DNA of 48,979 nucleotides from NCBI RefSeq assembly GCF_003989515.1, contig NZ_RBLU01000014.1:1-48979 (forward strand), read 5' to 3'. This document shows, piece by piece, positions 42,218-48,979 of the stretch (within the stretch, counting starts at the first letter, position 1; each line of letters opens with the position of its first letter). The position numbers and the translations under genes were made by a program. The DNA is from Curtobacterium sp. HSID17257 (GTDB taxonomy: Bacteria; Actinomycetota; Actinomycetes; Actinomycetales; Microbacteriaceae). Below the pieces are notes generated by a model. That model had not been told where the DNA came from and ran no database searches. It saw nothing but the letters and a program-made list of their open reading frames with translations.

Positions 42218-43375
42218 TCAGCCCAGCAGCGCCCGCACGAGGGACCGGTACACGTTGGCCGGGGAGTCGGACCGGAAGGCCGTCTCCCCGGCCTCCGTGC
42301 GTCCGATCCGCGCGAAGCCGATCCCCTCGGCGTGCACGACGACGACCGGCGTCGGTCGTCCCGGCCGACGGATCGACGAGACCGTCCACGGCGCCGCCCA
42401 GAAACGGGCGAGCCGGGGGTCGGCCTCGGCGACGGCCGCCGGCAGGTCGGGCGCGGTCCCGGCGTCACCCGTCCTGCGGGACAGAAGGTCGGCGTTGAGC
42501 GCCCCCGTGCGGAAGGGGAAGGTCCACGACGGGCGGATGCCGAGCCTCCCGGCCGCCAGCGCGACCACCCGCTCGACCGGCAGACGGGCGACGGTGCCGC
42601 CCGTCTCGTCTGTCCCGTCCACGACGGTCTCCGACCAGGCCTGGAGGCGCGTGGTCCGTCCGTCGGGCAGTCGCTGCTCCAGGGTGACCGGCTGGGTGTC
42701 GTCGCCCCACGGGGCGATGAGCTCCTGCGTGGGCTCGGGGAGCGTCCCGAGGCGGCCGACGAGCCCCGTCTGCACGAGTTCGCGCCCGGCGGGCGAGCGC
42801 AGGAGCATCGGGTCCCACCGGCGTCCGGCCAGGCTGCGGAGGGTCCGGAGCGCATCGGCTCCGAGGTGCGTGCCGTCGAGCTGCGGGACCGGCACGGCGA
42901 CCGGCAGCGCCTCCAGCTCGCGCTGCGGGCGGGACGGTGCGGGCTCCGTCGCGCGGACGGACTCGAGCACGGCCGAGACCAGGTCGTCGGTCTCGAGCAT
43001 CCGGGCGAGCGGCCGCTCGATGGTCAGGTCGACACGGTGCCGACCGGTGACGAAGAGCAGGTGGGCACCGGCGACGTCGCCCTCCTCGTCGGGGCGGACG
43101 TACTCGACCAGGCGGGCCGGCGCACCGGCGGTCGTCCACGGGTCGCAGCCGATGAGCCGCAGGCCGTCGACCGATCCGGGCAGGCGCTCGAGCAGGCTGG
43201 TGTGCTCCTCGGCGATCGTCCGTTCCGAGGGGCGGGAGCGGACGGTCAGCACGACGTCGTCACCGGTCAGGCGGAGGTCGGCCTGCGGGGCGTCCTCGCG
43301 GCGCCAGCGGTCGGGACGACGGAGGGTCAGGCGGGAGGTTCGGTCCTCGGTGCCGAGCGGGACGGGGACGGCCAT
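42218..43375 (-). CDS. Hypothetical protein (385 aa)
   Basis: I do not recognise the family. The 385-residue product lacks a signal peptide or membrane helices. It looks like two domains: 1-150, with alternating hydrophobic strands (ADLRLTGDDVVLTVRS, LLFVTGRHRVDLTIERP), and 165-385, with an LLRSPAGRELVQTGLVGRLG region and a WTVSSIRRPGRPTPVVVVHAEG strand pair near the end. The N-terminal part vaguely resembles DcrB/LpqN-type modules. Its ATG at 43375 lies downstream of a pentanucleotide repeat tract. It is convergent with the HtrA gene (37-base gap). Confidence 0.8.
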   Translation of the reverse strand: MAVPVPLGTEDRTSRLTLRRPDRWRREDAPQADLRLTGDDVVLTVRSRPSERTIAEEHTSLLERLPGSVDGLRLIGCDPWTTAGAPARLVEYVRPDEEGDVAGAHLLFVTGRHRVDLTIERPLARMLETDDLVSAVLESVRATEPAPSRPQRELEALPVAVPVPQLDGTHLGADALRTLRSLAGRRWDPMLLRSPAGRELVQTGLVGRLGTLPEPTQELIAPWGDDTQPVTLEQRLPDGRTTRLQAWSETVVDGTDETGGTVARLPVERVVALAAGRLGIRPSWTFPFRTGALNADLLSRRTGDAGTAPDLPAAVAEADPRLARFWAAPWTVSSIRRPGRPTPVVVVHAEGIGFARIGRTEAGETAFRSDSPANVYRSLVRALLG

Positions 43376-43465
43376 GGGTCGAGGCTACGTGGCGGCGCCT
43401 GCGGGGACGGCGACGGCTCGCCGGTGATGAGCGCCGCCGGGATGCGACGGGCCACGGGGGCTGCG

Positions 43466-43500
43466 GCCGTGCCGTGCCGTGCCGTGCCGTGCCGTGCCGG
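43466..43500. repeat. GCCGT pentanucleotide microsatellite
   Basis: Six perfect GCCGT units (43466-43495) plus GCCGG. It begins at the stop codon of the 111-residue gene and ends 91 bases upstream of the 385-residue gene's start, so changes in copy number would alter the spacing of that upstream region. Confidence 0.9.
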
Positions 43501-43836
43501 TCAGCGTCGGCGTGGGCGGGGCGCAGGTGGTGGGGGCACCGGCTTCGCAGCGACGACGTCGGCGAGCAGGACCTCGACGGGTCCTCGCCGGGTCTCGATC
43601 GTCAGCGTGTCCGCGGTGCGTGCGATCAGCGTGCCGAGGGCGTCCTGCGCGCCGTCCCCGACCCGTGCCCGCACCACGAGCCGGTCGCCGAGCGACGCGT
43701 CGCGCAGCACGCCGAGCGCCAGCGCTCGAGCCAGGGCGTCCTGCCCACCGGGAGCGCCACCGATCGGGGGCCGGCCGTCGGGGGCCTGGCCGTCGGGGAG
43801 CTGTCCGTCGGGGTCCGGCTGCCGCGGTTCCTGCAC
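43501..43836 (-). CDS. Small SH3-like domain protein (DUF6725/Rv0428c N-terminal-like)
   Basis: A 111-residue protein. After a disordered Pro/Gly/Asp-rich 33 residues it has a compact beta domain, GDRLVVRARVGDGAQDALGTLIARTADTLTIETRRGPVEVLLADVVAAKPVP in segments, and a Pro/Arg tail. The DVVAAKPVPPP ending is typical of the small SH3-like domain found at the N-terminus of Rv0428c-type acetyltransferases and as stand-alone proteins in Microbacteriaceae. The acetyltransferase part is absent. Function is unknown. The N-terminal part contains DGQLPDGQAPDGRPP-type repeats. Confidence 0.75.
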   Translation of the reverse strand: MQEPRQPDPDGQLPDGQAPDGRPPIGGAPGGQDALARALALGVLRDASLGDRLVVRARVGDGAQDALGTLIARTADTLTIETRRGPVEVLLADVVAAKPVPPPPAPRPRRR

Positions 43837-43874
43837 GGGTCGAGCGTAGGGGCTGCTCGCAGGGCCGGTCCGCC

Positions 43875-43880
43875 TAGGGT
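43875..43880 (+). promoter_or_regulatory. Leaderless-type -10 for the S4 protein
   Basis: TAGGGT ends six bases before the ATG at 43887. Confidence 0.55.
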
Positions 43881-43886
43881 GGTGGG

Positions 43887-44249
43887 ATGGAGAAGGCGCG
43901 CGTGGACAGCTGGATCTGGGCGGTGCGGATCACGAAGACCCGCTCCGCCGCGACCAGCGCGTGCAAGGCCGGGCATGTCCGGGTCAACGGTGAGCGCGCG
44001 AAGCCGGCGCAACCGATCGGCCCCGGGGACGAGGTCCGGGTCCGCCAGCACGGGTTCGACCGCGTGGTCGTCGTCCGGGGCATCATCCTCAAGCGCACGA
44101 GTGCGATCGAGGCGGCGAAGCACTTCGAGGACCGGACCCCGCCCCGACTCCCCCGCGAGGAGGCCGGCTTCGTCCCGACCCGCGACCGCGGTGCCGGGCG
44201 ACCGAGCAAGCGGGAGCGCCGCGACCTCGAGAAGCTCCGCGGCTACTGA
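43887..44249 (+). CDS. S4-domain RNA-binding protein (Hsp15/HslR-like)
   Basis: A 120-residue protein whose first 65 residues are an S4 RNA-binding domain: KARVDSWIWAVRITKTRSAATSACKAGHVRVNGE, followed by PGDEVRVR. A basic tail ends in GRPSKRERRDLEKLRGY, as in Hsp15-family proteins, which recycle stalled 50S subunits in E. coli. The -10 TAGGGT lies six bases before the ATG. Its stop codon overlaps the 3' end of the convergent DUF6578-like gene by seven bases. Confidence 0.9.
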   Translation: MEKARVDSWIWAVRITKTRSAATSACKAGHVRVNGERAKPAQPIGPGDEVRVRQHGFDRVVVVRGIILKRTSAIEAAKHFEDRTPPRLPREEAGFVPTRDRGAGRPSKRERRDLEKLRGY

Positions 44250-44608
44250 CGGGTCTGCGTGACGTACCGGTCGAGGACGACCTCGAAGTGGTCGGCCTCG
44301 ACCGTGACCGGCTCGCCGGTCCACGGTGCTTCGAGATGACCGTCATCGTGCTCGTCGAACCCGCGGAGCGCCCGGCCAGAGGGGATGCGCTGCACGCCGA
44401 CGCGCGTTCCGTGCTCGGTGACCGCGAAGAGCGCGACGATGCGTCCGCGGAGCTCGACGATGCCGTCCGGGGTCTCGTGGTGTCGGGACTCGTCGTAGCG
44501 CGGGCCCGGCCCGAGAGCCGTGAACGACGCGACGGTGTCGAGTTCGTGTGCCGGGCCGCAGCACTCGTGCTCCCAGCCGCCGACCTCGACGACGACCTCC
44601 TCACGCAT
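44243..44608 (-). CDS. DUF6578-like hypothetical protein
   Basis: A 121-residue protein starting MREEVVVEVGGWEHECCGPAHEL, a pattern I associate with DUF6578 proteins, with adjacent cysteines (C16, C17) and a HEC-C-x5-H-like arrangement that might bind metal. The rest is a predicted beta-rich fold with GIVELRGRIVALF. The ATG at 44608 overlaps the stop of the J-domain gene as TGATG, so translation is coupled. Function is unknown. Confidence 0.75.
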   Translation of the reverse strand: MREEVVVEVGGWEHECCGPAHELDTVASFTALGPGPRYDESRHHETPDGIVELRGRIVALFAVTEHGTRVGVQRIPSGRALRGFDEHDDGHLEAPWTGEPVTVEADHFEVVLDRYVTQTRQ

Positions 44609-45543
44609 CAGACGAAGCGGACGGTCTGCTGCAGGCGGTCGCGGATCTCGAACACGTCGACGGAGCCCTCCGGGGAGAACACCCCGTTCAGGACCTGCCC
44701 GAGGGCGCTCCGTCGGACCACGAGCGCGGTGGGCTTCCGCGCCGGGCCGACGACCTGGACGTCCTCGTCGACGGCGGAGTCCGGGACGACCATCAGGCGC
44801 CCGGTGAACTTGACACGGGTCTGCTTCTGCACCGCCCGGGCCGCCCGCACGAGTTCCTTGACCGGGCGCTCCCCCGGCGCGAGGGTCTCGCCGGCGATCT
44901 CCCCGTGCTCGACGCGCACCGGCGCACCCCAGTCGATCGACTCGACGGCCCAGAGCCCGCTCGGGGTGAGGACCGCGTGGTCGAGCTTGCCCTCGGCACC
45001 GGCGTCGAGGTCGTGCCACACGGACACGCCGATGCCCATCTCGGACACGATCGCCGCCGTGGCTTCCTCGGCCAGGGCCTCGGCGAGCAGCCGTCGGATG
45101 TGGCGAGGCGCCGAACGCACCAGCGCGGGGTCGTACGGGTCCTCGATCGGGTCGCCGAGGCCGACCCACTCGCGCTCGGCCTGCAGGAAGACCTCGCGGG
45201 ACCGACCTCCCGGGTGTCCGTGCGAACGCGCCCGGGGCCGGGAGTCGCGCCGGGCCGTCGGGGGTGCGAACGTGCCGTCCTCGTCGTGCGCCCACACCGA
45301 GGAGCCGGACGGGGTCCGGGGTGCCGAGGCGCGCGAACCCGCGTCGTACGCCCGCCGAGCGGCCGGCGTCCCGATGCGCTCCCATGCGATCTGCACCTGA
45401 CGGAAGCGCCGGGCGTCACCGCCGAGGTCGGGGTGCGTCTCGCGGGCGGCCCGACGGTAGGCGCGACGGAGTTCGTCGTCGTCGGCGGTCGCGGGGACGC
45501 CGAGGACCTCGTACGGGGTGGCGTCGGCCGGGCTGTCGGTCAT
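44608..45543 (-). CDS. J-domain protein with NERD-like C-terminal domain
   Basis: A 311-residue protein. Residues 1-68 form a J domain with HPD at 37-39, which would stimulate a DnaK ATPase. A linker of about 80 disordered residues follows. The C-terminal 150 residues (AEGKLDHAVLTPSGLWAVESIDWGAPV and onward) resemble NERD nuclease-related domains, with D and E residues in the right order. It lacks the Gly/Phe and zinc-finger regions of DnaJ. Start is the ATG at 45543. It is coupled to the DUF6578-like gene. Confidence 0.82.
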   Translation of the reverse strand: MTDSPADATPYEVLGVPATADDDELRRAYRRAARETHPDLGGDARRFRQVQIAWERIGTPAARRAYDAGSRASAPRTPSGSSVWAHDEDGTFAPPTARRDSRPRARSHGHPGGRSREVFLQAEREWVGLGDPIEDPYDPALVRSAPRHIRRLLAEALAEEATAAIVSEMGIGVSVWHDLDAGAEGKLDHAVLTPSGLWAVESIDWGAPVRVEHGEIAGETLAPGERPVKELVRAARAVQKQTRVKFTGRLMVVPDSAVDEDVQVVGPARKPTALVVRRSALGQVLNGVFSPEGSVDVFEIRDRLQQTVRFV

Positions 45544-45733
45544 GGCCCTGCGACACTACCGGCTGCAGGATCAGAGTCCGCCGCGCGTGCGCTGGGAGCT
45601 GCCGGGAGGCGCGGTGCACGTCCGGCGCGTGCGTTGCGTGCGCGAGACGCCCGCGTCTGTGCGGGACGCCGCGGTTCGACGAGCCGGTTCCCTGCCCGAG
45701 ACGCCGGCGTGCGCCCGAGACGCCGTCCGCCGG

Positions 45734-45765
45734 CCGAGACGCCGTGGGATCCGGCGGCGTCTCGG
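45734..45765. terminator. 11-bp hairpin in the GAGACGCC cluster
   Basis: Perfect arms CCGAGACGCCG (45734-45744) and CGGCGTCTCGG (45755-45765) with a 10-base loop, about 145 bases past the phosphotransferase stop on the minus strand. It could end that transcript, though its repeated arms suggest a repeat-derived origin. Confidence 0.45.
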
Positions 45766-45777
45766 TGGCTCGGCGGC

Positions 45778-45858
45778 GTCTCGCGTCGACGCCGGCGTCT
45801 CGTGTCGCCGCTGTGTCTCGGTGAGGTGGCGATGTCTCGCGTCGACGCCGGCGTCTCG
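45778..45858. repeat. 25-bp direct repeat with palindromic core
   Basis: Identical 25-mers at 45778-45802 and 45834-45858, each containing the 12-bp palindrome GACGCCGGCGTC. Confidence 0.85.
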
Positions 45859-45909
45859 CGTGCAGGGCGGCGCGTGGCGTCCCGCGCTGCGGTCGCGGCG
45901 CGACCGGCG

Positions 45910-46662
45910 TCAGGCCGCGGTGACGGCGGTGTGGATCGCGTCGGCGTGCGACTCGATCCACGCGACGTCGGCGCGGTACAGGTCGGCGTGCCCGTGCTCC
46001 AGGTCGCTGAGGAACTTCGGGTTCCCGGCGGCGGCCTCGGTCTCCATCGTCGTGACGAGGGCGACGAGCGACGCGGTCATCGTCTCGACGAGCACCCCAC
46101 GGGAGCGGTCGTCGAGCCCGTAGGCGCGGCAGAACTCCGCCGCCCGGTCGAGGCGCTCGTCGAGTCCCGGCGCGGTGCTCCCCTCGACGAGCCCGGTGGT
46201 GAACGGCGCGAAGCGGTAGACGGCACTCGCGACGTCCCAGACCCGTGGCCCGGGGTGTGCGGTGTCGAAGTCGATGAGACCGACGGCAGCGATGCCGTCG
46301 TACACGCAGTTGTACGGCGCGAAGTCGCCGTGCACGATCGTCTCGACCGGCAGCCGTCCGGCCTGCGACCAGACGTCGACCGCGTCGTCGCGCGGGTAGC
46401 TCGCCGCGACGTCGTGGTACTGGCGGAGCAGCCTCGCGGACGTGACGAGGGCCGCCTCGCTCGCGATCTCGGTGCTCCACGGGTAGTTGCCCGCCGTGCC
46501 CGGCACGAAGGTCACGGTCTCGACGGCGTCGCCGACGGCGATCGGTTCCGGTGCCGCGACGAAGCGCTGCTCGTGCAGGTGCGCGAGCAGCCGGTGCACC
46601 GTCGGCGTCCAGGGCCCCGCGGGGCGGTGGACGCGGTCGTCGGCTCTGGTGACACGCTCCAT
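45910..46662 (-). CDS. APH-type phosphotransferase family protein
   Basis: A 250-residue kinase-fold protein with HGDFAPYNCVYD (D113 catalytic, N118) and LIDFDTAHPGPRVWD (D131 metal ligand), the two signatures of aminoglycoside/choline phosphotransferases. The N-terminal lobe is short (about 75 residues). Substrate is unknown, and such proteins are mostly not resistance enzymes. The ATG at 46662 has a full AGGAGG site seven bases upstream. It is divergent from the GntR gene across 150 bases. Confidence 0.87.
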   Translation of the reverse strand: MERVTRADDRVHRPAGPWTPTVHRLLAHLHEQRFVAAPEPIAVGDAVETVTFVPGTAGNYPWSTEIASEAALVTSARLLRQYHDVAASYPRDDAVDVWSQAGRLPVETIVHGDFAPYNCVYDGIAAVGLIDFDTAHPGPRVWDVASAVYRFAPFTTGLVEGSTAPGLDERLDRAAEFCRAYGLDDRSRGVLVETMTASLVALVTTMETEAAAGNPKFLSDLEHGHADLYRADVAWIESHADAIHTAVTAA

Positions 46663-46782
46663 CGTGACCTCCTGATCAGTACGTCTCCGTTGACGTGAGG
46701 GTCAGCGTAGCGACGGCGGGTGGGGAATGTCTCGATCCGGTCACGAACGCCGTGTGACGTTCTCGCTCCGCAGCGGATGCAA

Positions 46783-46796
46783 CCTTGCATGCAAGG
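46783..46796 (+). promoter_or_regulatory. Palindromic operator of the GntR regulator
   Basis: CCTTGCATGCAAGG is a perfect 14-bp palindrome ending two bases before the TAGGAT -10. The TTG-N4-CAA core is the usual form of FadR-subfamily GntR sites. Binding there would block the promoter of the gntR-MFS operon. Confidence 0.7.
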
Positions 46797-46798
46797 CG

Positions 46799-46804
46799 TA
46801 GGAT
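46799..46804 (+). promoter_or_regulatory. Leaderless-type -10 for the GntR gene
   Basis: TAGGAT ends eight bases before the GTG at 46813. Confidence 0.6.
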
Positions 46805-46812
46805 CGGCTGCC

Positions 46813-47454
46813 GTGAGCGACACCAGCAGCGAGGCACCCGCAGCCGTCCGGGCCTACGAGCACATCAAGCGGGCGATCGTCCGCGGTGACCTGCCCGGCG
46901 GCGCCGCGATCAGCGAGAACGCGCTCTCCCAGGAGATCGGCGTCTCGCGGACACCGGTGCACGAGGCGTTCCTGCGCCTGGCGGCCGAGGAACTCATCCT
47001 GCTCGGCGCCCGCCGGGGCGCCGTCGTGCGCCCGATGTCCCCGAACGAGGCGGCGGACGTGCTCGAGATGCGAGAGGCGATCGAGTCGACCGCGGCGACC
47101 CGCGTCGTCACCGACGGCCGGGTGACGGAACTGGCACCGCGCCTCCAGGCCGAGCTGGCGGAGCAGGAGGCGGCGGTGGCCGCCGGGGACGTCGACCGCT
47201 TCGTCGAGCGCGACGCGGCGTTCCACGGCGCCGTCGTCGAGGCGTCGCGGAACGCGATCGCCGTCCTCTTCGCGCGGACGCTGGGCGACCGTCAGCAGCG
47301 GCTCCGGCACCAGCTGATGCGGCTGCGGCCGGAGCAGCTGCAGGCGTCGCTCGACGACCACCGGGCACTCGCCGCCGCCCTCGACGACGGGGACGCCGAG
47401 CGGTACGCCGCGGTCCTCCGCGCCCACGTCGCCTCGCACCGGGGTGCACTGTGA
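46813..47454 (+). CDS. GntR-family (FadR/FCD subfamily) transcriptional regulator
   Basis: A 213-residue repressor-type protein. The N-terminal winged helix reads AYEHIKRAIVRGDLPGGAAISENALSQEIGVSRTPVHEAFLRL in segments. The C-terminal all-helical FCD domain holds EMREAIESTAA, RDAAFHGAVVEAS and HRALAAALDDGD with the Asp/His residues that often bind a metal and a carboxylate ligand. The GTG at 46813 fits a leaderless -10; longer in-frame starts would run through the operator. Its stop overlaps the MFS start as GTGA, so it most likely controls the transporter. Confidence 0.92.
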   Translation: MSDTSSEAPAAVRAYEHIKRAIVRGDLPGGAAISENALSQEIGVSRTPVHEAFLRLAAEELILLGARRGAVVRPMSPNEAADVLEMREAIESTAATRVVTDGRVTELAPRLQAELAEQEAAVAAGDVDRFVERDAAFHGAVVEASRNAIAVLFARTLGDRQQRLRHQLMRLRPEQLQASLDDHRALAAALDDGDAERYAAVLRAHVASHRGAL

Positions 47455-48704
47455 GCGGCGCGACCGGGAGCATCCCGACCACCGGGGCCGTGTCGACGCC
47501 GACGAGCCGGGTGGCCCCGTGGGCGATGGTCTGGGGTGCGGTCTTCGTGTGCTCGTGGGGCGGCAACCAGTTCTCGCCGCTGCTGCTCATGTACGAGGAG
47601 CGGGCGCACTACTCGTCCCTGCTCGTCAACGCCTTCCTCGGCGTCTACGTGCTCGGGCTCGCACCCGCGCTGCTCGTCGCCGGGTCGCTCTCCGACCGGC
47701 ACGGGCGGAAGCCGCTCATGCTCGTCGGGATCGGCGCCGCGGTCGTCGGCAGCGGGCTCCTGGCACTCGGACCGCTCGGGCCCGGGTTCCTGGCGGCCGG
47801 ACGGCTCTTCTCCGGCGTCACCGTCGGCATCGCCATGGCGGTCGGCAACAGCTGGGTGAAGGAGCTCTCGCAGGGCCGGTACGACCCGTCGGCGGACACC
47901 GGGTCCGGTGCACGGCGGGCATCCCTGGCGTTCACCCTGGGGTCCGGGATCGGGGCGCTGGTCGCCGGGGCGATCGCGCAGTGGGGGCCGGTGCCCGAGG
48001 TCACGCCGTTCCTCGTGCACGTCTGCGTCGCGGCGCCGTTCGCCCTCGTCGTGTGGCGGGCGCCGGAGACCGCGGTGCACGGCGGTCTGGCCGGGCCGTG
48101 GTGGCGGCAGCTCGCGATCCCGAGCGCCGGGCACCGCCGGTTCACCCGGGTGGTCGTCGTCGCGGCGCCGTGGATCTTCGGCTCCGCCGCGATCGGCTAC
48201 GGGTACCTGCCGACGCGGCTCGCGGGGGCGACCGGTCCGTGGGGACTCGTGTTCGCCACCGCCGCGACCGTCGTGGCGCTCGGGGTGTCGAGCGCCGTGC
48301 AGCCGTTCGCCAAGCGGGTGCACTCGGTGGCCTCGGCGCGTGGGCTCGTGACCTCGGTCGCCGTGATGACCGTCGGGATCGGGGTCGTGCTCCTGGCCGT
48401 CGAGCTGCAGTCGGTGTGGGTCGGCCTCGCGGCGAACGTCGTGATCGGTGTCGGGATGGGGACCGCACTGGTGTCCTCGTTGCTCGAGGTGCAGCGGATC
48501 GCCGGGTCGCGCGACCTGGCCGGTCTGACGGGGGCGTTCTACGCGGTGGCGTACAGCGGGTTCCTCGCGCCGGCGGTCATCGCGGCGGTCGTGGGCGGCA
48601 CCGGGGTGCCGGTCTCGGTGGTCCTGGCCGTCGTGGTCGGGCTCGGGGTGGTGTCGTGGGTGGCGCTGCTGGTGTCGTCGAAGCGGTACGTGCCCGAGGG
48701 CTGA
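47451..48704 (+). CDS. MFS-family transporter
   Basis: A 417-residue polytopic protein with about 12 helices and the MFS motif A between helices 2 and 3 (GSLSDRHGRKPLM). The first ~20 residues are a Thr/Ser-rich cytoplasmic start. It is translated from a GTG overlapping the gntR stop codon, so expression should follow the ligand of that regulator. The substrate cannot be read from the sequence; a small-molecule exporter or a sugar/aromatic acid permease are both possible. Confidence 0.9.
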   Translation: MSGATGSIPTTGAVSTPTSRVAPWAMVWGAVFVCSWGGNQFSPLLLMYEERAHYSSLLVNAFLGVYVLGLAPALLVAGSLSDRHGRKPLMLVGIGAAVVGSGLLALGPLGPGFLAAGRLFSGVTVGIAMAVGNSWVKELSQGRYDPSADTGSGARRASLAFTLGSGIGALVAGAIAQWGPVPEVTPFLVHVCVAAPFALVVWRAPETAVHGGLAGPWWRQLAIPSAGHRRFTRVVVVAAPWIFGSAAIGYGYLPTRLAGATGPWGLVFATAATVVALGVSSAVQPFAKRVHSVASARGLVTSVAVMTVGIGVVLLAVELQSVWVGLAANVVIGVGMGTALVSSLLEVQRIAGSRDLAGLTGAFYAVAYSGFLAPAVIAAVVGGTGVPVSVVLAVVVGLGVVSWVALLVSSKRYVPEG

Positions 48705-48712
48705 CGCCATGG

Positions 48713-48767
48713 CGGGCTCCTGCTCGCCGGCGCGGGCTCCTGCTCGCTGCGTCGGGCTACTGCTCGC
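48713..48767. repeat. 20-bp-period repeat over the end of the NYN-domain gene
   Basis: CGGGCTCCTGCTCGC at 48713-48727 and 48733-48747, and with one change at 48753-48767. The third unit contains the stop codon of the NYN gene, so the repeats look like successive duplications of its 3' end. Confidence 0.7.
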
Positions 48768-48979
48768 GGAACCAGCCCGGGCCGCGCACCTCGGCCCCCA
48801 GCGCCTCGACGCGGGTCCGGAGCTCCCGGTCCGCCGTCACGACGACGACCGGGACGTGACCGTCGGCGAGCGCCGACCGGGCGGCCTCGACGATCGCGTC
48901 GTCGCCGGAGCCCTCGGCACGGACGATCCCGACCGAGTCGCCGTCGACCCCGGCCGGGGCGCCGGCTACCGCGGACCCC
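48757..48979 (-). CDS. NYN-domain protein, C-terminal part (cut by window edge)
   Basis: The last 73 or so codons of a minus-strand gene, ending GWFREQ and TAG at 48759-48757. The visible part includes DDAIVEAARSALADGHVPVVVVTADRELRTRVEALGAEV in segments. This matches the C-terminal half of YacP/NYN-type PIN-like ribonuclease domains, where VVTADRELR carries an acidic metal ligand. The start and the other catalytic residues lie outside the window. It is convergent with the MFS gene. Confidence 0.8.
   Translation of the reverse strand, partial: GSAVAGAPAGVDGDSVGIVRAEGSGDDAIVEAARSALADGHVPVVVVTADRELRTRVEALGAEVRGPGWFREQ

Larger units (their letters stand above)
45544..45909. other. Gene-free stretch with a GAGACGCC repeat cluster
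   Basis: 366 bases without a supportable gene. They contain many copies of CGAGACGCCG on one side and its complement CGGCGTCTCG on the other, including an 11-bp hairpin and a 25-bp direct repeat. The J-domain gene's promoter must lie near its end. Confidence 0.65.

Noticed and set aside
45910-46662. Aminoglycoside resistance gene
   Set aside because: The phosphotransferase motifs are general to the superfamily; there is no mobile context and no close resemblance to known resistance enzymes that I can see.

Overview
The window is one contiguous piece of a very high G+C actinobacterial chromosome. Third codon positions are almost all G or C, GTG starts are common, -10 elements read TANNNT and many genes overlap by 4 bases. 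Gene content and order (a complete division/cell-wall cluster, a PknL/Rv2175c/aroG block, a GarA/FtsR block, S4 and NYN-domain proteins) point to the family Microbacteriaceae. The odd MurE signature motifs would fit a group-B peptidoglycan genus such as Curtobacterium. The genus assignment is inference. I saw no rRNA, tRNA, CRISPR, prophage or insertion sequence.

Layout. 1-13728 (minus): the mraZ-rsmH-ftsL-ftsI-murE-murF-mraY-murD-ftsW-murG-murC-ftsQ cluster, with ftsQ cut by the window edge. Nearly every junction overlaps, and an MraZ-box-like promoter lies in front. 13729-14651: a gene-free stretch full of palindromes and 19-bp tandem repeats. 14652-25899: a DUF3040 membrane protein, a polyprenyl synthase, an Rv2175c-like DNA-binding protein, a three-LysM exoprotein, a PASTA kinase (PknL-like), class II DAHP synthase, an acyltransferase, a ROK sugar kinase and a long-chain acyl-CoA synthetase; this block resembles Rv2173-Rv2187 of M. 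tuberculosis. 26010-31093: a small protein, peptide deformylase, pyruvate carboxylase and an orphan ParA ATPase. 31094-31790: a second gene-free, repeat-rich stretch. 31791-33734: GarA-like FHA protein, FtsR-like MerR and a second MerR. 33927-37951: a large family-2 polysaccharide synthase translationally coupled to an exported GH18 protein with two carbohydrate-binding modules. 38463-40492: two FecCD siderophore permeases under a DtxR/IdeR-like box. 40681-48979: an HtrA-like protease, an unknown protein, a small SH3-like protein, an S4 protein, a DUF6578-like protein, a J-domain protein, a phosphotransferase, a GntR regulator coupled to an MFS exporter, and the end of a NYN-domain gene.

Most of the functions concern envelope growth: peptidoglycan precursor synthesis, septal synthesis, Ser/Thr-kinase signalling through PASTA and FHA proteins, isoprenoid and phospholipid supply, and one exopolysaccharide-type locus. 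Between the operons, the same hairpin families recur. One has GGACGGGAGGC arms, seven copies, mostly just past stop codons. One has GTCGTGCGACC arms, two copies with 17-base loops. One is a 19-bp tandem unit at two loci 24 kb apart. These repeats, the divergent MurE, the synthase/GH18 pair and a run of apparently leaderless promoters are the observations most worth following up.
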